DNA of 49,707 nucleotides from Mesorhizobium loti. GTDB lineage: Bacteria > Pseudomonadota > Alphaproteobacteria > Rhizobiales > Rhizobiaceae. The translations under genes were made by a program, and so were the position numbers. The notes under the pieces are model-generated. The model was not told the DNA's origin. It saw only the letters and a list, made by a program, of their open reading frames with translations, and made no database searches. The stretch lies in the NCBI RefSeq assembly GCF_001510895.1, contig NZ_LPWA01000128.1:1-49707 (forward strand), written 5' to 3'. This document shows positions 23,338-32,719 of this stretch, piece after piece; positions within the stretch are counted from its first letter, which is position 1, and each line of letters begins with the position of its first letter.

Positions 23338-24840
23338 ATGAAGGACGTTATTCTTTCGCTTGCAGGAGTCGGAAAGATCTTTCCTGGCGTCGTCGCGCTG
23401 AGCGACGTCTCGCTGTCGATCGCGCGCGGCGAGACCCATATCGTGCTCGGCGAGAACGGCGCCGGCAAGTCGACGCTGATCAAGCTTTTGGCCGGCATCC
23501 ACCAGCCGGACAGCGGCGCGATCGCCTTCAATGGCGCGCCCTATCAGCCGAAGACGCCGCATGATGCGCACAAGAGCGGCATCCGGATCGTGCATCAGGA
23601 GCTCAATCTGCTGCCCTATCTCAGCATCGCCGAGAATCTGATGCTGGAAAGTCTGCCGCGCCGCGCCTTCGGCATCGTCGACCGCAAGGCGCTCAACCGT
23701 CGCGCCATGGCGCTGCTGAAGGAGGTCGGGCTCGACGTCGATCCGCGGACGCGCGTCGAGACGCTCGGCGTCGCGCAGATGCAATTGGTCGAGATCGCCA
23801 AGGCGCTGAGCTATGACAGCAAGCTGGTGGTGCTGGACGAACCGACGGCGACTCTGACGCCGCCGGAGATCAAGCGCCTCTTCGCCATCATCAAGCGGCT
23901 GAAGGCCAAAGGCGTCACCATCATCTACATCTCGCACCGGCTGCACGAGGTGTTCGAGATCGGCGACCGAGTGACCATCTTACGCAACGGCAGGCTGGTC
24001 GCGACCCGCGATCTGCACGGCCTCAGCGTGCCGGATATCGTGCGCATGATGATCGGCCGCGACATCGCCGACGAATTTGGCTTCGACGCCTCGATCGTGC
24101 CGGGCAAGGTCGCGCTCAGCGTCACCAATTTGAAGCGCAGCGCCGCGACGCCCGAAATCTCCTTCTCGGTCCGGCATGGCGAGATCCTGGGCATTGCCGG
24201 CCTGGTCGGCAGCGGCCGGACGGAAGCGATGCGGGCCCTGTTTGGCGCCGATCCGAAACTCGACGGCGTCGTCGAGATCGACGGCAGGCCGGTGGCGATC
24301 GCGGCACCCAAGGACGCTGTGCGGCATGGGCTCAGCCTGCTGACCGAGGACCGCAAGGGGCAAGGCCTGCTACTCGACCTGGCGGTCGACAAGAACATCA
24401 CCATCACCGATCTGGGCAAAATCTCGCGGCATGGGCTGGTCAACCGCCGAGCCGAGGCCGCGGCCGCCAACGACCTGGTCGGCCAGCTGCGCGTCAAGGC
24501 CAGCTCGATCGAGCAGGCGGTGCGCAACCTCTCCGGCGGCAACCAGCAGAAGGTGGTGCTGGCCAAATGGCTGTTCCGCGGCACCTCGACGCTGATCCTC
24601 GACGAGCCGACGCGCGGCGTCGACATCGGCGCGCGGCGCGAGATCTACCAGCTGCTCTGGATGCTCGCGGCGGCTGAGAAGGGCATCATCATGGTGTCGT
24701 CGGACCTGCCCGAGCTGATGGGCATGTGCCACCGCATCGTCGTCTTTTCCAAAAACAAAATCGTCGGCGAGGTGCCGCGGTCCGAATTCGACCAGGAGCG
24801 TATCCTGTCGCTCGCCTATCAGGAGTATGTTCGATCATGA
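23338..24840 (+). CDS. Sugar ABC transporter ATP-binding protein (CUT2, RbsA-like)
   Basis: ATPase of 500 residues with two nucleotide-binding domains in one chain. The first has Walker A GENGAGKST (about residue 40), signature LGVAQMQLVEIAKAL and Walker B LVVLDEPTATL. The second has a degenerate Walker A (GLVGSGRTEA), signature NLSGGNQQKVVLAKWL and Walker B TLILDEPTRGVDIGA. This arrangement is the rule in the RbsA/XylG family, where the second site is catalytic in part only. Its stop overlaps the permease start by 4 nt. It energises the CUT2 importer together with 22232-23203 and 24837-25853. Confidence 0.94.
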   Translation: MKDVILSLAGVGKIFPGVVALSDVSLSIARGETHIVLGENGAGKSTLIKLLAGIHQPDSGAIAFNGAPYQPKTPHDAHKSGIRIVHQELNLLPYLSIAENLMLESLPRRAFGIVDRKALNRRAMALLKEVGLDVDPRTRVETLGVAQMQLVEIAKALSYDSKLVVLDEPTATLTPPEIKRLFAIIKRLKAKGVTIIYISHRLHEVFEIGDRVTILRNGRLVATRDLHGLSVPDIVRMMIGRDIADEFGFDASIVPGKVALSVTNLKRSAATPEISFSVRHGEILGIAGLVGSGRTEAMRALFGADPKLDGVVEIDGRPVAIAAPKDAVRHGLSLLTEDRKGQGLLLDLAVDKNITITDLGKISRHGLVNRRAEAAAANDLVGQLRVKASSIEQAVRNLSGGNQQKVVLAKWLFRGTSTLILDEPTRGVDIGARREIYQLLWMLAAAEKGIIMVSSDLPELMGMCHRIVVFSKNKIVGEVPRSEFDQERILSLAYQEYVRS

Positions 24841-25853
24841 GCGAGACGTCCGAACCCCTGGTGTCGGCGCCTGTTTCGCCCGGACGGGCGAAGTTCCTGC
24901 GCTTTCTGGTGCGCGACGCCGGCGTGTTGCTCGCGCTGGTACTGATCACCTTGTTCTTCTCGGTCAGCGCGCCTTATTTCGCCACGCCTGGCAATGCGCT
25001 GAAGATCTTCGTGCAGATCGCCATCAACACGGTGCTGGCGGCCGGCATGACCTTCGTCATCCTCACCGGCGGCATCGACCTTTCGGTTGGCTCGGTGCTG
25101 GCGCTCTGCACCGTGGTCGGCGCCACCGTCATGATCGATGAGAGCCTGTCGCCGGCAGTGGCAATCACGCTGGCGCTACTGGCCTGCATGGCGACAGGTG
25201 CTGCCTGCGGCTTCCTCAACGGCTGGATTTCGACGCGCTGGAAGATCCCGTCCTTCATCGTCACGCTCGGCATGCTCAACATGGCGGCGGGCGCGGCCCG
25301 TGTGGTGAGCGACAATTCGACCATCACCGGCCTGCCGCAAAGCTTCGTCGATTTCGGCAATCTGATCATCGGCGGCTTCCTGCCCTCGATCTTCCTGGTC
25401 GCGGTGCTGGTGATCGCGGCCGGCTGGTTCGTGCTGCGCTTCACCGTCTTTGGCCGCATGATTTTCGCCGTTGGCACCAATGACGAGGCGGTGCGGCTCT
25501 CCGGCCATAATCCGGATTTCTACAAGGTCGCCGCTTTCACCATCAGTGGCCTCACCGCCGGCATCGCGGCGATGGTCTATCTCTTGCGGCTCAACATCGG
25601 CAGCCCGATCGCCGGCGTCGGCTACGAGCTCAACGCGATTGCCGCCGTCATCATCGGCGGGACCAGCCTCAGCGGCGGCAAGGGCTCGATCATCGGCACG
25701 CTGGTCGGCGCCTGCATCCTGCAGGTGTTGAGCACCGGGCTGCAGCTGCTCGGCGTCGGCGACAATTTCAAACCGATCGTGATTGGCCTTGTCATTGTGC
25801 TCGCCGTCATTTTAGACGCGTACCGGGAGAGGCTGTTGCGGAGGATCCGTTAG
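24837..25853 (+). CDS. Sugar ABC transporter permease (CUT2, RbsC-like)
   Basis: Inner-membrane permease of 338 residues with about ten spans. It carries the family signature around GGIDLSVGSVLALC (about residue 75), GYELNAIAAVIIGGTSLSGGKGS (about 255) and the conserved AVGTNDEAVRLSGHN cytoplasmic loop, which contacts the ATPase. ATG at 24837 overlaps the ATPase stop (ATGA). The LacI-family gene begins 22 nt beyond its stop, so it is probably on the same transcript. Confidence 0.94.
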   Translation: MSETSEPLVSAPVSPGRAKFLRFLVRDAGVLLALVLITLFFSVSAPYFATPGNALKIFVQIAINTVLAAGMTFVILTGGIDLSVGSVLALCTVVGATVMIDESLSPAVAITLALLACMATGAACGFLNGWISTRWKIPSFIVTLGMLNMAAGAARVVSDNSTITGLPQSFVDFGNLIIGGFLPSIFLVAVLVIAAGWFVLRFTVFGRMIFAVGTNDEAVRLSGHNPDFYKVAAFTISGLTAGIAAMVYLLRLNIGSPIAGVGYELNAIAAVIIGGTSLSGGKGSIIGTLVGACILQVLSTGLQLLGVGDNFKPIVIGLVIVLAVILDAYRERLLRRIR

Positions 25854-25875
25854 GAAACGGCGGGGACAGGGAACC

Positions 25876-26875
25876 ATGACGACGATTGCCGATGTCGCGC
25901 GCTATGCCGGGGTGTCCGTCGCAACGGTCTCGCATGTGATGAACCGCACGCGCCATGTCGAGCCGGAGACGGCCGAACGCGTGCGCGCCGCCATCACCGC
26001 CTTGCGCTATAGCCCGAATTCGCTGGCCAGGAGTCTCAGGCGCGGCGAGACCAAGACCATCGGCCTGCTGCTCCCCGACAATTCCAACCCGTTCTTCGCC
26101 AGCGTCGCGCGCCAGATCGAGGATGCGGCTTCGTCGCCGGCTACACGGTGATCCTGTGCAACTCCGACGGCAGCGCCGAGAAGGAGGAGCGCTACCTGTC
26201 GGTCTTGATGGCGAAGCAGATCGACGGGCTGATCTTCGCCGGCTCGTCCGACCATGCGCGGGTGTTTGCGAGCCTCTCCGCCGCCGTGCCGGCGGTGCTG
26301 CTCGACCGCGAGATCCAATCGGTCAATGTCGATTCCGTGCTGGTCGACCACGATCATGGTGCTATCTCGCCGGGAAATATCTGGTTGGGCTCGGCCACAA
26401 AAAGATCGGCGTCATCGGCGGTCCGCGCGATTCCAGCTCCAGTCCGGCCCGCCTGCGCGGCTTTACCCGGGCGCTCGAGGAAGCAGGCCTCGAATTGCCG
26501 TCATCATCGGTGGTCGATTCCGACTATCATTTCGCCGGCGGCCGGCTGGCGATGGAGCGGCTGATGGCGCAGGCGCCGGACATCACCGCGGTGTTCGCCT
26601 GCAATGATCTGATGGCGATGGGCGCCATCATCGCCCTGCGCTCGCGCGGCCTGCATGTCCCCGACGACATGTCGCTGGTCGGGTTCGACGACATTCCCTA
26701 CGCGGTCACCACATGGCCGCCGTTGACGACGATCGCGCAGCCTGTCGAAAAGATCGGCACGCGGGCGGTGAGCCTGCTGCTCGAGCGCCTCGGCGAGCCG
26801 GCTGCGCCGTCGCGTCGGGAGGTTCTTGCGCCTGTGCTCGTCGAAAGGGAGAGCTGCGCGCGTTTGCGCGGGTAG
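25876..26875 (+). CDS. LacI-family transcriptional regulator, frameshifted as read
   Basis: Probable repressor of the CUT2 operon. The N-terminal helix-turn-helix is typical (TTIADVARYAGVSVATVSHV) with the hinge YSPNSLARSLRRGETKTIG. The effector domain is a type I periplasmic-binding-like fold (VGLGHKKIGVIGGPRDS, VFACNDLMAMGAI, DMSLVGFDDIPYA). As read it is broken near 26128 (after RQIEDAA, resuming FVAGYTVILCNSDG) and near 26362 (after VDHDHGA, resuming YLAGKYLVGLGHKK). One added base at each point restores one frame of about 333 residues, the usual length. Since the other operon genes are intact, missing bases in the sequence are more likely than decay. If real, the operon would be derepressed. 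Confidence 0.86.
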
Positions 26876-26878
26876 TGC

Positions 26879-27034
26879 GTAATCTCCCCCCTTGAGGGAG
26901 ATGTCGCCGAAGGCGACAGAGGGGGTCGCTGCGCATGAAGCGCCAACCTCTATCTGCACAAGCAAGCCGAGCCCAGTCGGACCGACCCCCTCTGGCCTGC
27001 CGGCCATCTCCCCCTCAAGGGGGGAGATTACGCG
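26879..27034. repeat. Palindromic intergenic repeat, family B (paired copy)
   Basis: Two facing units fill the gap between the convergent lacI and ocd genes. The left arm has AATCTCCCCCCTTGAGGGAGA then TGTCGCCGAAGGCGACAGAGGGGGTCG; the right arm has CGACCCCCTCTGGCCTGCCGGC then ATCTCCCCCTCAAGGGGGGAGATT. The whole can fold into a long hairpin that would end transcription from both sides. GTCGCCGAAGGCGAC is itself a small hairpin. Confidence 0.8.
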
Positions 27035-27043
27035 CTCATTCCC

Positions 27044-28102
27044 TCAAGCCGCCGGCTGCATCGCCGCCCGCAGCAGCATGCCGAACAGGTCGCGCGGCTC
27101 GTCGGGGTCGGCGAGCAGGTCGAGCTCCTCGTAGAGGCCGGTGGCCTGGAGCTGGTCGCGGACGTAGCGGAGCGCGGAAAAATCCTCGGTGGCGAAGCCG
27201 ACGGAATCGAACAGCGTGATCTGTTCCGGCGCCTTGCGGCCCTCGGCCTGGCCGGTCATCACCTGCCACAGCTCGGTCACCGGATGGTCGGCGTCGAGCT
27301 GCTGGATCTCGCCCTCGATGCGCGTCTGCGGCGGAAACTCGACGAAGATGTCGGAGCGCAGCAGGATGTCGCGATGCAGTTCGGTCTTGCCAGGGCAGTC
27401 GCCGCCGACCGCGTTGATGTGCACGCCGGAACCGACCATGTTGTCTGTGAGGATCGTGGCGTACTGCTTGTCGGCCGTCACCGTGGTGATGATGTCGACG
27501 CCTTCGACCGCATCCTGTCCGGTCGAACAGATGGTGATGTCGAAACCCTTGGCCGCCAGGTTGCGGGCGCATTTTTCCGAGGCCGAGCGGTCGATGTCGT
27601 AGAGCCGCAGCCGGTCGATGCCGAGCAACGCCTTGAAGGCGACGGCCTGGAACTCGGACTGGGCGCCGTTGCCGATGATGGCCATGGCGCGCGCGCCCTT
27701 GGGCGCCAGATATTTGGCCGCGACGGCCGAGGTGGCGGCGGTGCGCAGCGCCGTCAGGATCGTCATCTCGGTCAAGAGCATCGGATAGCCGGAGCCGACA
27801 TCGGCGAGCACGCCGAAGGCGGTGACGGTCTGGCGGCCTTCGCGCATGTTCTTCGGATGGCCGTTGACATATTTGAAGCCGTAGAGGCGGCCGTCGCTGG
27901 TCGGCATCAGCTCGATCACCCCGTCATGGCTGTGCGAGGCGATGCGCGGCGTCTTGTCGAACAGCTCCCAGCGGCGGAAATCCTCCTCGATATAGGCGGC
28001 GAGCTCGGTGAGGAAACGCTCGACGCCGATGGCGAGCACCAGCTTCATCATGCGGTCGACGCTGACGAAGGGGACGATGGCAAGGCGGGAGGGCTGGGTC
28101 AT
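27044..28102 (-). CDS. ocd: Ornithine cyclodeaminase
   Basis: NAD-dependent enzyme of 352 residues that converts ornithine to proline with release of ammonia. It has the ornithine cyclodeaminase/mu-crystallin layout: an N-terminal substrate domain (FVSVDRMMKLVLAIG, and FKYVNGHPKNMREGRQTVTAFG with basic residues for the carboxylate) and a Rossmann segment MAIIGNGAQSEFQAVAF near residue 140. Length and order agree with the rhizobial/Agrobacterium enzyme. ATG at 28102 lies 2 nt beyond the stop of the arginase gene, so both are in one operon. Arginase supplies ornithine, and this enzyme completes the route from arginine to proline. Confidence 0.92.
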   Translation of the reverse strand: MTQPSRLAIVPFVSVDRMMKLVLAIGVERFLTELAAYIEEDFRRWELFDKTPRIASHSHDGVIELMPTSDGRLYGFKYVNGHPKNMREGRQTVTAFGVLADVGSGYPMLLTEMTILTALRTAATSAVAAKYLAPKGARAMAIIGNGAQSEFQAVAFKALLGIDRLRLYDIDRSASEKCARNLAAKGFDITICSTGQDAVEGVDIITTVTADKQYATILTDNMVGSGVHINAVGGDCPGKTELHRDILLRSDIFVEFPPQTRIEGEIQQLDADHPVTELWQVMTGQAEGRKAPEQITLFDSVGFATEDFSALRYVRDQLQATGLYEELDLLADPDEPRDLFGMLLRAAMQPAA

Positions 28103-28104
28103 GA

Positions 28105-29037
28105 TCAGAGGCTTCCGGAATGGCTGCGGGTCGGGCGGTCCATGATGCGGCGGCCCATCAGGCTGGCGGTGAGGTCGACCATCAGGGTCGCGGTGCGGCC
28201 GCGCTCGTCGAGGAACGGGTTGAGCTCGACGAGATCGAGGCTGGAGACCAGGCCGCTGTCGGACAGCATCTCCATCACCAGATGCGCCTCGCGGAAGGTG
28301 GCGCCGCCGGGAACGGTGGTGCCGACGGCCGGCGCGATCGACGGGTCGAGAAAATCGACATCGAGGCTGACATGCAGCAGCCCGTTCTCCTTCTCGACGC
28401 GGGCCAGGAAGGCCCGCAGCAAGGGCGCAATGCCATGCTCGTCGATAGCGCGCATGTCATGCACGGTTACGCCCGCCTCCTTCAGCGCGCGGCGCTCGGC
28501 CGGATCGACGCTGCGCAGGCCCATGGTGCAGACGCGGGCGGGGTCGACGGCCGTCGGCAGATCCGGGAAATAGCCCGAGAAACCCGGCCGGCCGCTGGCA
28601 TAGGCGAGCGGCACGCCGTGCAGATTGCCGCTGGTGGTGGTGTCCAGCGTATGGAAATCCGGATGCGCGTCGAGCCACAGCACGAAAAGCGGCCGGCCGC
28701 GCTCGGCCGCGCGGCGCGCCACGCCTGACACCGTGCCGGCGGAGATCGAGTGGTCGCCGCCGAGGAAGATCGGCATGGCGTCGCTCGAAGCCGTGTAGGC
28801 GGTTTCGGCGATCGCCGTTGTCCATGCGGAGATTTCGGGCAGGGCCTTCAGGGCGAGATTGCCGTGAGCGACTGGGCGGGCCGCCGCCTTCTCAACCACG
28901 CCCCAGTCCTCGACCTCATGGCCGAGCTCCGACAGCACCGAGACGAGTCCAGCGGTGCGCAGGGCGCTCGGCCCCATCTCGCATCCCATTCTGCCCGCGC
29001 CGTCCTGTACCGGCGCGCCAACGATCCTGCAGCGCAT
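28105..29037 (-). CDS. rocF: Arginase
   Basis: Hydrolyses arginine to ornithine and urea. The 310-residue protein has the ureohydrolase binuclear manganese site: GGDHSISAGT (His), DAHPDFHT (Asp, His, Asp) and SLDVDFLDPS (two Asp), in family order. The C-terminal DLVELNPFLDERGRTA is also characteristic. ATG at 29037 (MRCRIVGAPVQDG) is chosen because homologues start at this strand; sequence further upstream is AT-rich promoter. It is the first gene of the arginase-ocd operon and divergent from a Lrp-family regulator, which probably activates it in response to arginine or ornithine. Confidence 0.93.
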   Translation of the reverse strand: MRCRIVGAPVQDGAGRMGCEMGPSALRTAGLVSVLSELGHEVEDWGVVEKAAARPVAHGNLALKALPEISAWTTAIAETAYTASSDAMPIFLGGDHSISAGTVSGVARRAAERGRPLFVLWLDAHPDFHTLDTTTSGNLHGVPLAYASGRPGFSGYFPDLPTAVDPARVCTMGLRSVDPAERRALKEAGVTVHDMRAIDEHGIAPLLRAFLARVEKENGLLHVSLDVDFLDPSIAPAVGTTVPGGATFREAHLVMEMLSDSGLVSSLDLVELNPFLDERGRTATLMVDLTASLMGRRIMDRPTRSHSGSL

Positions 29038-29135
29038 AATTCTTTCCGCCCTCTTCCAATTGATCTGGCGATTGATCGGAGGATTGAACCATCGCTGCCT
29101 GGCGGTTTGAACAAGGAAAATTGGCATTTCGAGAA

Positions 29136-29169
29136 GATCAATCTATCATATTGGGCATATGATTTGATC
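29136..29169. promoter_or_regulatory. AT-rich dyad, candidate operator of the Lrp-family regulator
   Basis: Inner arms ATCATAT (29145) and ATATGAT (29157) face each other across TGGGC. Outer arms GATCAA (29136) and TTGATC (29164) flank them with a 3-nt asymmetry. It lies 14 nt before the start of the Lrp-type gene, in a markedly AT-rich divergent promoter. Lrp-family proteins bind such dyads, and autoregulation is common. Assignment is inferred. Confidence 0.55.
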
Positions 29170-29182
29170 GAAATGGACAAAC

Positions 29183-29623
29183 ATGGACGCTCTCGACGAA
29201 AGGCTGGTGACGCTTCTGAGGCATGATGCGCGCCGCAGCGTCTCCGACCTCGCCGTCGATCTCGGCGTGTCGCGCGCCACCGTCAGGGCGCGCATGGAGC
29301 GGCTGGAAAAAACCGGCGAGATCATCGGCTATACGGTGGTCCTGCGCGCCGACGCGGTCGACCAGAAGATACGCGGCGTCATGATGATCGAGATCGAGGG
29401 CCATGCCGCGGATCGCGTCATCCGGGCGCTGGGCGGCTTTCCCGAAGTCTCGACCATCCACACCACCAATGGCCGCTGGGACCTGGTGGTCGAGCTCGGC
29501 ACCGCATCGCTGACCGATTTCGACGCCGTGCTGCGGCGGATAAGGCTGATCCCGGGCATCACCGGGAGCGAGACGAGCCTGCTGCTGGCAACGCCGAGGA
29601 CGACGAGGGCAAGGCTGGCGTAA
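29183..29623 (+). CDS. Lrp/AsnC-family transcriptional regulator
   Basis: Regulator of 146 residues. The N-terminal helix-turn-helix is clear (DERLVTLLRHDARRSVSDLA then VSRATVRARMERLEKTGEI), followed by the AsnC_trans_reg/RAM effector domain (VMMIEIEGHAADRVIRAL and VSTIHTTNGRWDLVVELG). The location opposite arginase and ocd indicates a specific arginine/ornithine-responsive regulator similar to those known for rhizobial and Agrobacterium arginine catabolism. ATG at 29183 is used; the ATG at 29173 is out of frame. A dyad in the promoter suggests autoregulation. The 186 nt downstream show nothing I can call. Confidence 0.9.
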   Translation: MDALDERLVTLLRHDARRSVSDLAVDLGVSRATVRARMERLEKTGEIIGYTVVLRADAVDQKIRGVMMIEIEGHAADRVIRALGGFPEVSTIHTTNGRWDLVVELGTASLTDFDAVLRRIRLIPGITGSETSLLLATPRTTRARLA

Positions 29624-29809
29624 GGGCCCCTAAAACACTACGCTCTTCGGGTCCCCGCTACGTTGTTATCGAAGCCGTTCTTCCGATCCCTCCGGCATTA
29701 CCGCAGGGTGTCGCTTCAAGAACACGTTACCCAATCGCTTCATGGGCTTGAACAACATCTTCGCCGGCATTCCCCGTGTGCTCCCCTATGCCCATATCGC
29801 TATCGAACA

Positions 29810-31741
29810 TCAGTCGGTTGAAGACCTCGCTCGTTGCTGGTCACACCATTGTAGCTTAAGCAGAGCGGGGGTGTTTTTGAGGTCGCTCGCCGAAACGCAA
29901 CTCGGAATGCCTGCCTTCCAGGCGCCCTCGACAAAGAGTGTGGCGCCCGGCTCCGCAAAGCCGCCAGTGTCGCTCAGATAGCGCTCGGCGTTCCACCGGG
30001 GGTCAAGTTTGGTGACTTCTCCTGCAGCAGTGGCAGCTTCACCGGGTCGTCCCAAATAGACGTCGGACATCGCAAGCAGAGCATACTCCAACGCAAACGG
30101 GTTTTTGATGAGCTTGGCATGCTTGGCCGAGGTATCGAATCGCTTGCTGAAGAAATAGACGAATGCCAGCGCCTGATCGTACCAGTCGGGATAGGAAGGG
30201 TTCAGACTAAGCGCCCGATCAGCGAGGCCGACCGCTCGCGCGCATTGTTCTTGTCCATACGATGGAACGAACCACGCAATCTGCAGCAGCAGATCGGCGT
30301 TGTTCGGGGCAAGAGCTTCCGCCTTGTCGAACTCGGCGAGGGCCTGTTCCGCCTTCCCGTGGTATGCATTGGCGGTGCCGAGTGCCAAATGTGCGTCACC
30401 GTCGTTCGGATCCAGCTCCACAGCCCTCTTCGCGGCGTTGATCTGCTTTGAAAGAACTTGCTCTGGCGAGTCCGCCAAGCCAAAGTTGAGCATCAGGTTG
30501 TAGACGTATACAAGACCGACATAGCACGGGCCAACTGCGGGTCCAGCTCGATTGCCTTGTTGAAGAGACGCTCGGCTTCGATCAGGTTTTCCTTGCTTAG
30601 GCGATGTTTCACCTCCATCCCCATAAGGTAGGTGTCGTACGCAGTCAGGCTGTTCGGAGGCTTTCGCTTGATAAGCTTCAACTGGGCGCCGGCAATCGCA
30701 CTTTCGTAACCGGTCAGGCTCGCGGCAATCCTTTCGGTGACGTCGTTCTGAACCGCGAATATGTCTTGGGTTGATCGATCGTAGCGCTCAGACCAAACGT
30801 GCTCTCCGGTGCCAGCGTCGATGAGTTGAGCGGTGATGCGGATGTGGTCGTTGCTCGACTGCAAGCTGCCTTCGAGAACATAGTTCACACCGAGCTTGCT
30901 GCCGACCTCCCGCAGATCGACGGTCGTTGCCTTGTACGGATCACTGGAACTGGCGGCAATGACCACAAGGGCTCTGGATTGGGACAGGTCGGTTATGATG
31001 TCTTCGGTAATCCCGCCCGCGATCCGGACCCACTTGGCATCGTCATTCAACGCAGCGAATGGGAGTACAGCGACTGACGGTCGGTCGGACGTCATGCGCG
31101 ACGCCCACCAGCCACGCTCCAAACCGACTGCCCCGACTACTGCAATCATGATCAAGAGCGGTGCGGCGATGATCAGCCACTTGCCACGGCCAGCGGCGCG
31201 AGACACCGTCCACCTAAAGTGACGAATGGCATCAACCTTCACCCGAAAGACCGTCACCGGCTCGGCAATATTCTTGACCCGCCGCTGCGAGGGACTCTAG
31301 GTCGAACTCAAGTTTCTTGCCCACCTCCTTCGCAACCTTGTCCGATACATAGATGTCTCCGGACCCTGCGATCTGCTCGAGGCGTGCGGCGATGTTGACT
31401 CCTTCCCCGTAGCGATCCTCCCCTTCGACGATGACGTCGCCAAGGTTGACGCCGACACGCATCTTCAATCGCTGGTCCGCGGGAACCAACATATTGCGGT
31501 CCGCCAATCCTCTCTGCAGGGCGACCGCACACTGGACCGCGTCTAACGCACTGGCGAATTCTGCAAGCAAACCGTCGCCCATGACCTTGAAGATACGGCC
31601 GTGGTGGAGCGCAAATAGCGGCTCGAGAAGCTCCTTGCGGAGTGTGGACAATCGGTCAAACGTGCCCGCCTCGTCGCGTTCCATCATGGCGGAGTAGCCG
31701 ACGACGTCGGCTGCAAGAATGGCGGCAAGCCTGCGCTCCAT
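29810..31741 (-). pseudogene. Class III adenylate/guanylate cyclase with TPR domain, broken into three frames
   Basis: Begins with a class III cyclase domain (MERRLAAILAADVVGYSAMM, later KVMGDGLLAEFASALDAVQC and GDVIVEGEDRYGEGVNIAARLEQIA), with both metal-binding Asp residues. A membrane span (WLIIAAPLLIMIAVVGAVG) and a TolB-like domain follow (SVAVLPFAALNDD, WSERYDRSTQDIFAVQND), then TPR repeats to the end. This is the common rhizobial layout of about 640 residues. Frames change near 31289 (just before VKNIAEPVTVFRV) and near 30523 (ARA, resuming VGLVYVYNLMLNFG). The second is cured by one added T. The first needs one base removed or two added. It is either a real pseudogene or a victim of sequence errors; its position beside an eroded region makes decay more plausible than for the other broken genes. 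Confidence 0.8.
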
Positions 31742-32240
31742 GACCTAGGGCCCCCATGCCGGGATCGCTAAGCGCTCATGATAGCATAAGCAAACGACCG
31801 GTCACCGGCCTTTGACCTTGCGGGGGGCGGTCAATCTGGACTGGGCTGGCCTCCAGCCCGTCGCGATTGCCGAGGAGGGGACCCGTAAACGGCAGTGGAC
31901 CGAGGTTTTTTGACTGGGAAGGGACCTCCTCGTGGCGAAGAATGGCACGGACTCATGATCGGAGGCTTCGCAGCGCGACCCCTCCAACAGGCGACCGCTC
32001 TTCATCAGCGCAGGTCGCTATGAAAAGAAGCCGAGAAACAAGAAGCGCTAGAGCGACCGACCTAGCGGCACCTGCCGCACTGAGTAGAGGCGCGGACCAG
32101 CGGAGGGTCGGGCCGCCCCACAGCTCCATAGCTGGGGCAGCAATTTAACTAGAGGCGTAAGTTCGGAGGAGCGCGGCAATGACGGCAGCAAGCTTTCTCA
32201 AATGAGCAAGTCGACGGCGGCAGGGCGGGCGGTCGTTGCG
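31742..32240. other. Gap without recognisable genes
   Basis: About 500 nt between the cyclase start and the LysR remnant. Composition is less GC-rich and more irregular than elsewhere. No frame shows a protein pattern I recognise on either strand, and no repeat copy of family A or B is present. Contains only short chance frames. It may be the remnant of past insertions or deletions. Confidence 0.5.
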
Positions 32241-32279
32241 AAATCGTGCTGACAAACCAGCCTTTGCGGGCTCACGGCC

Positions 32280-32600
32280 GTCCGGAAGTCAATTCGGCAT
32301 TCGCAGGTTGTGCTTGCGCTGTGTTCTGGTCTTCCCCGGCATTCGGCGGTGAAAGCAGCTTCAGGACCAATTCCCGTAGCCAGCGATGCGTGAGATGGTT
32401 CGTATTGCGCTTGTGTCAGATGATGCAGATGAGGGCTGGATTGATCGGTATGGGTGGACTGTAGATTGCCAGCCCCAGCCGCGGCGCCCTCTTGCGCGCG
32501 AGTTGCTCCGGCACGAGCGAAACCAGGTCGCTTTCCGACACGGCGAGCGAGTGCCGCGTCGTCCATGGCCCCGAGGCCGGCCGGCACCGGCTCGACATCA
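32280..32600 (-). pseudogene. LysR-family regulator remnant (C-terminal part)
   Basis: On the minus strand one frame reads SESDLVSLVPEQLARKRAPR, then LGLAIYSPPIPINPALICII, then a TGA, then HKRNTNHLTHRWLRELVLKL in the same frame. This is the end of a LysR substrate-binding domain; homologues have Trp where the TGA stands (IWH), so TGG has mutated to TGA. Just upstream GLGAMDD appears in a second frame, so there is at least one frameshift as well. The N-terminal helix-turn-helix is not found. It is a decayed fragment, not a functional gene. Confidence 0.6.
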
Positions 32601-32719
32601 CAGCTTCGCGAGGATCGGGATGATCGGCGGCCCGGAAAGCGTTTGTGGCATGTCCAACTCGCCGGGTGCTCCAAAGACCCGAGCGCCCTCCTGAAACCCA
32701 ATGCTTTTAGGAGAACACG

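Noticed and set aside
24837..24949. Frames inside the start of the CUT2 permease on the minus strand
   Set aside because: Short antisense frames without features.
26879..27034. CRISPR-like repeated units
   Set aside because: Only two facing units with complementary, not direct, repeats and no spacers; it is a palindromic intergenic element.
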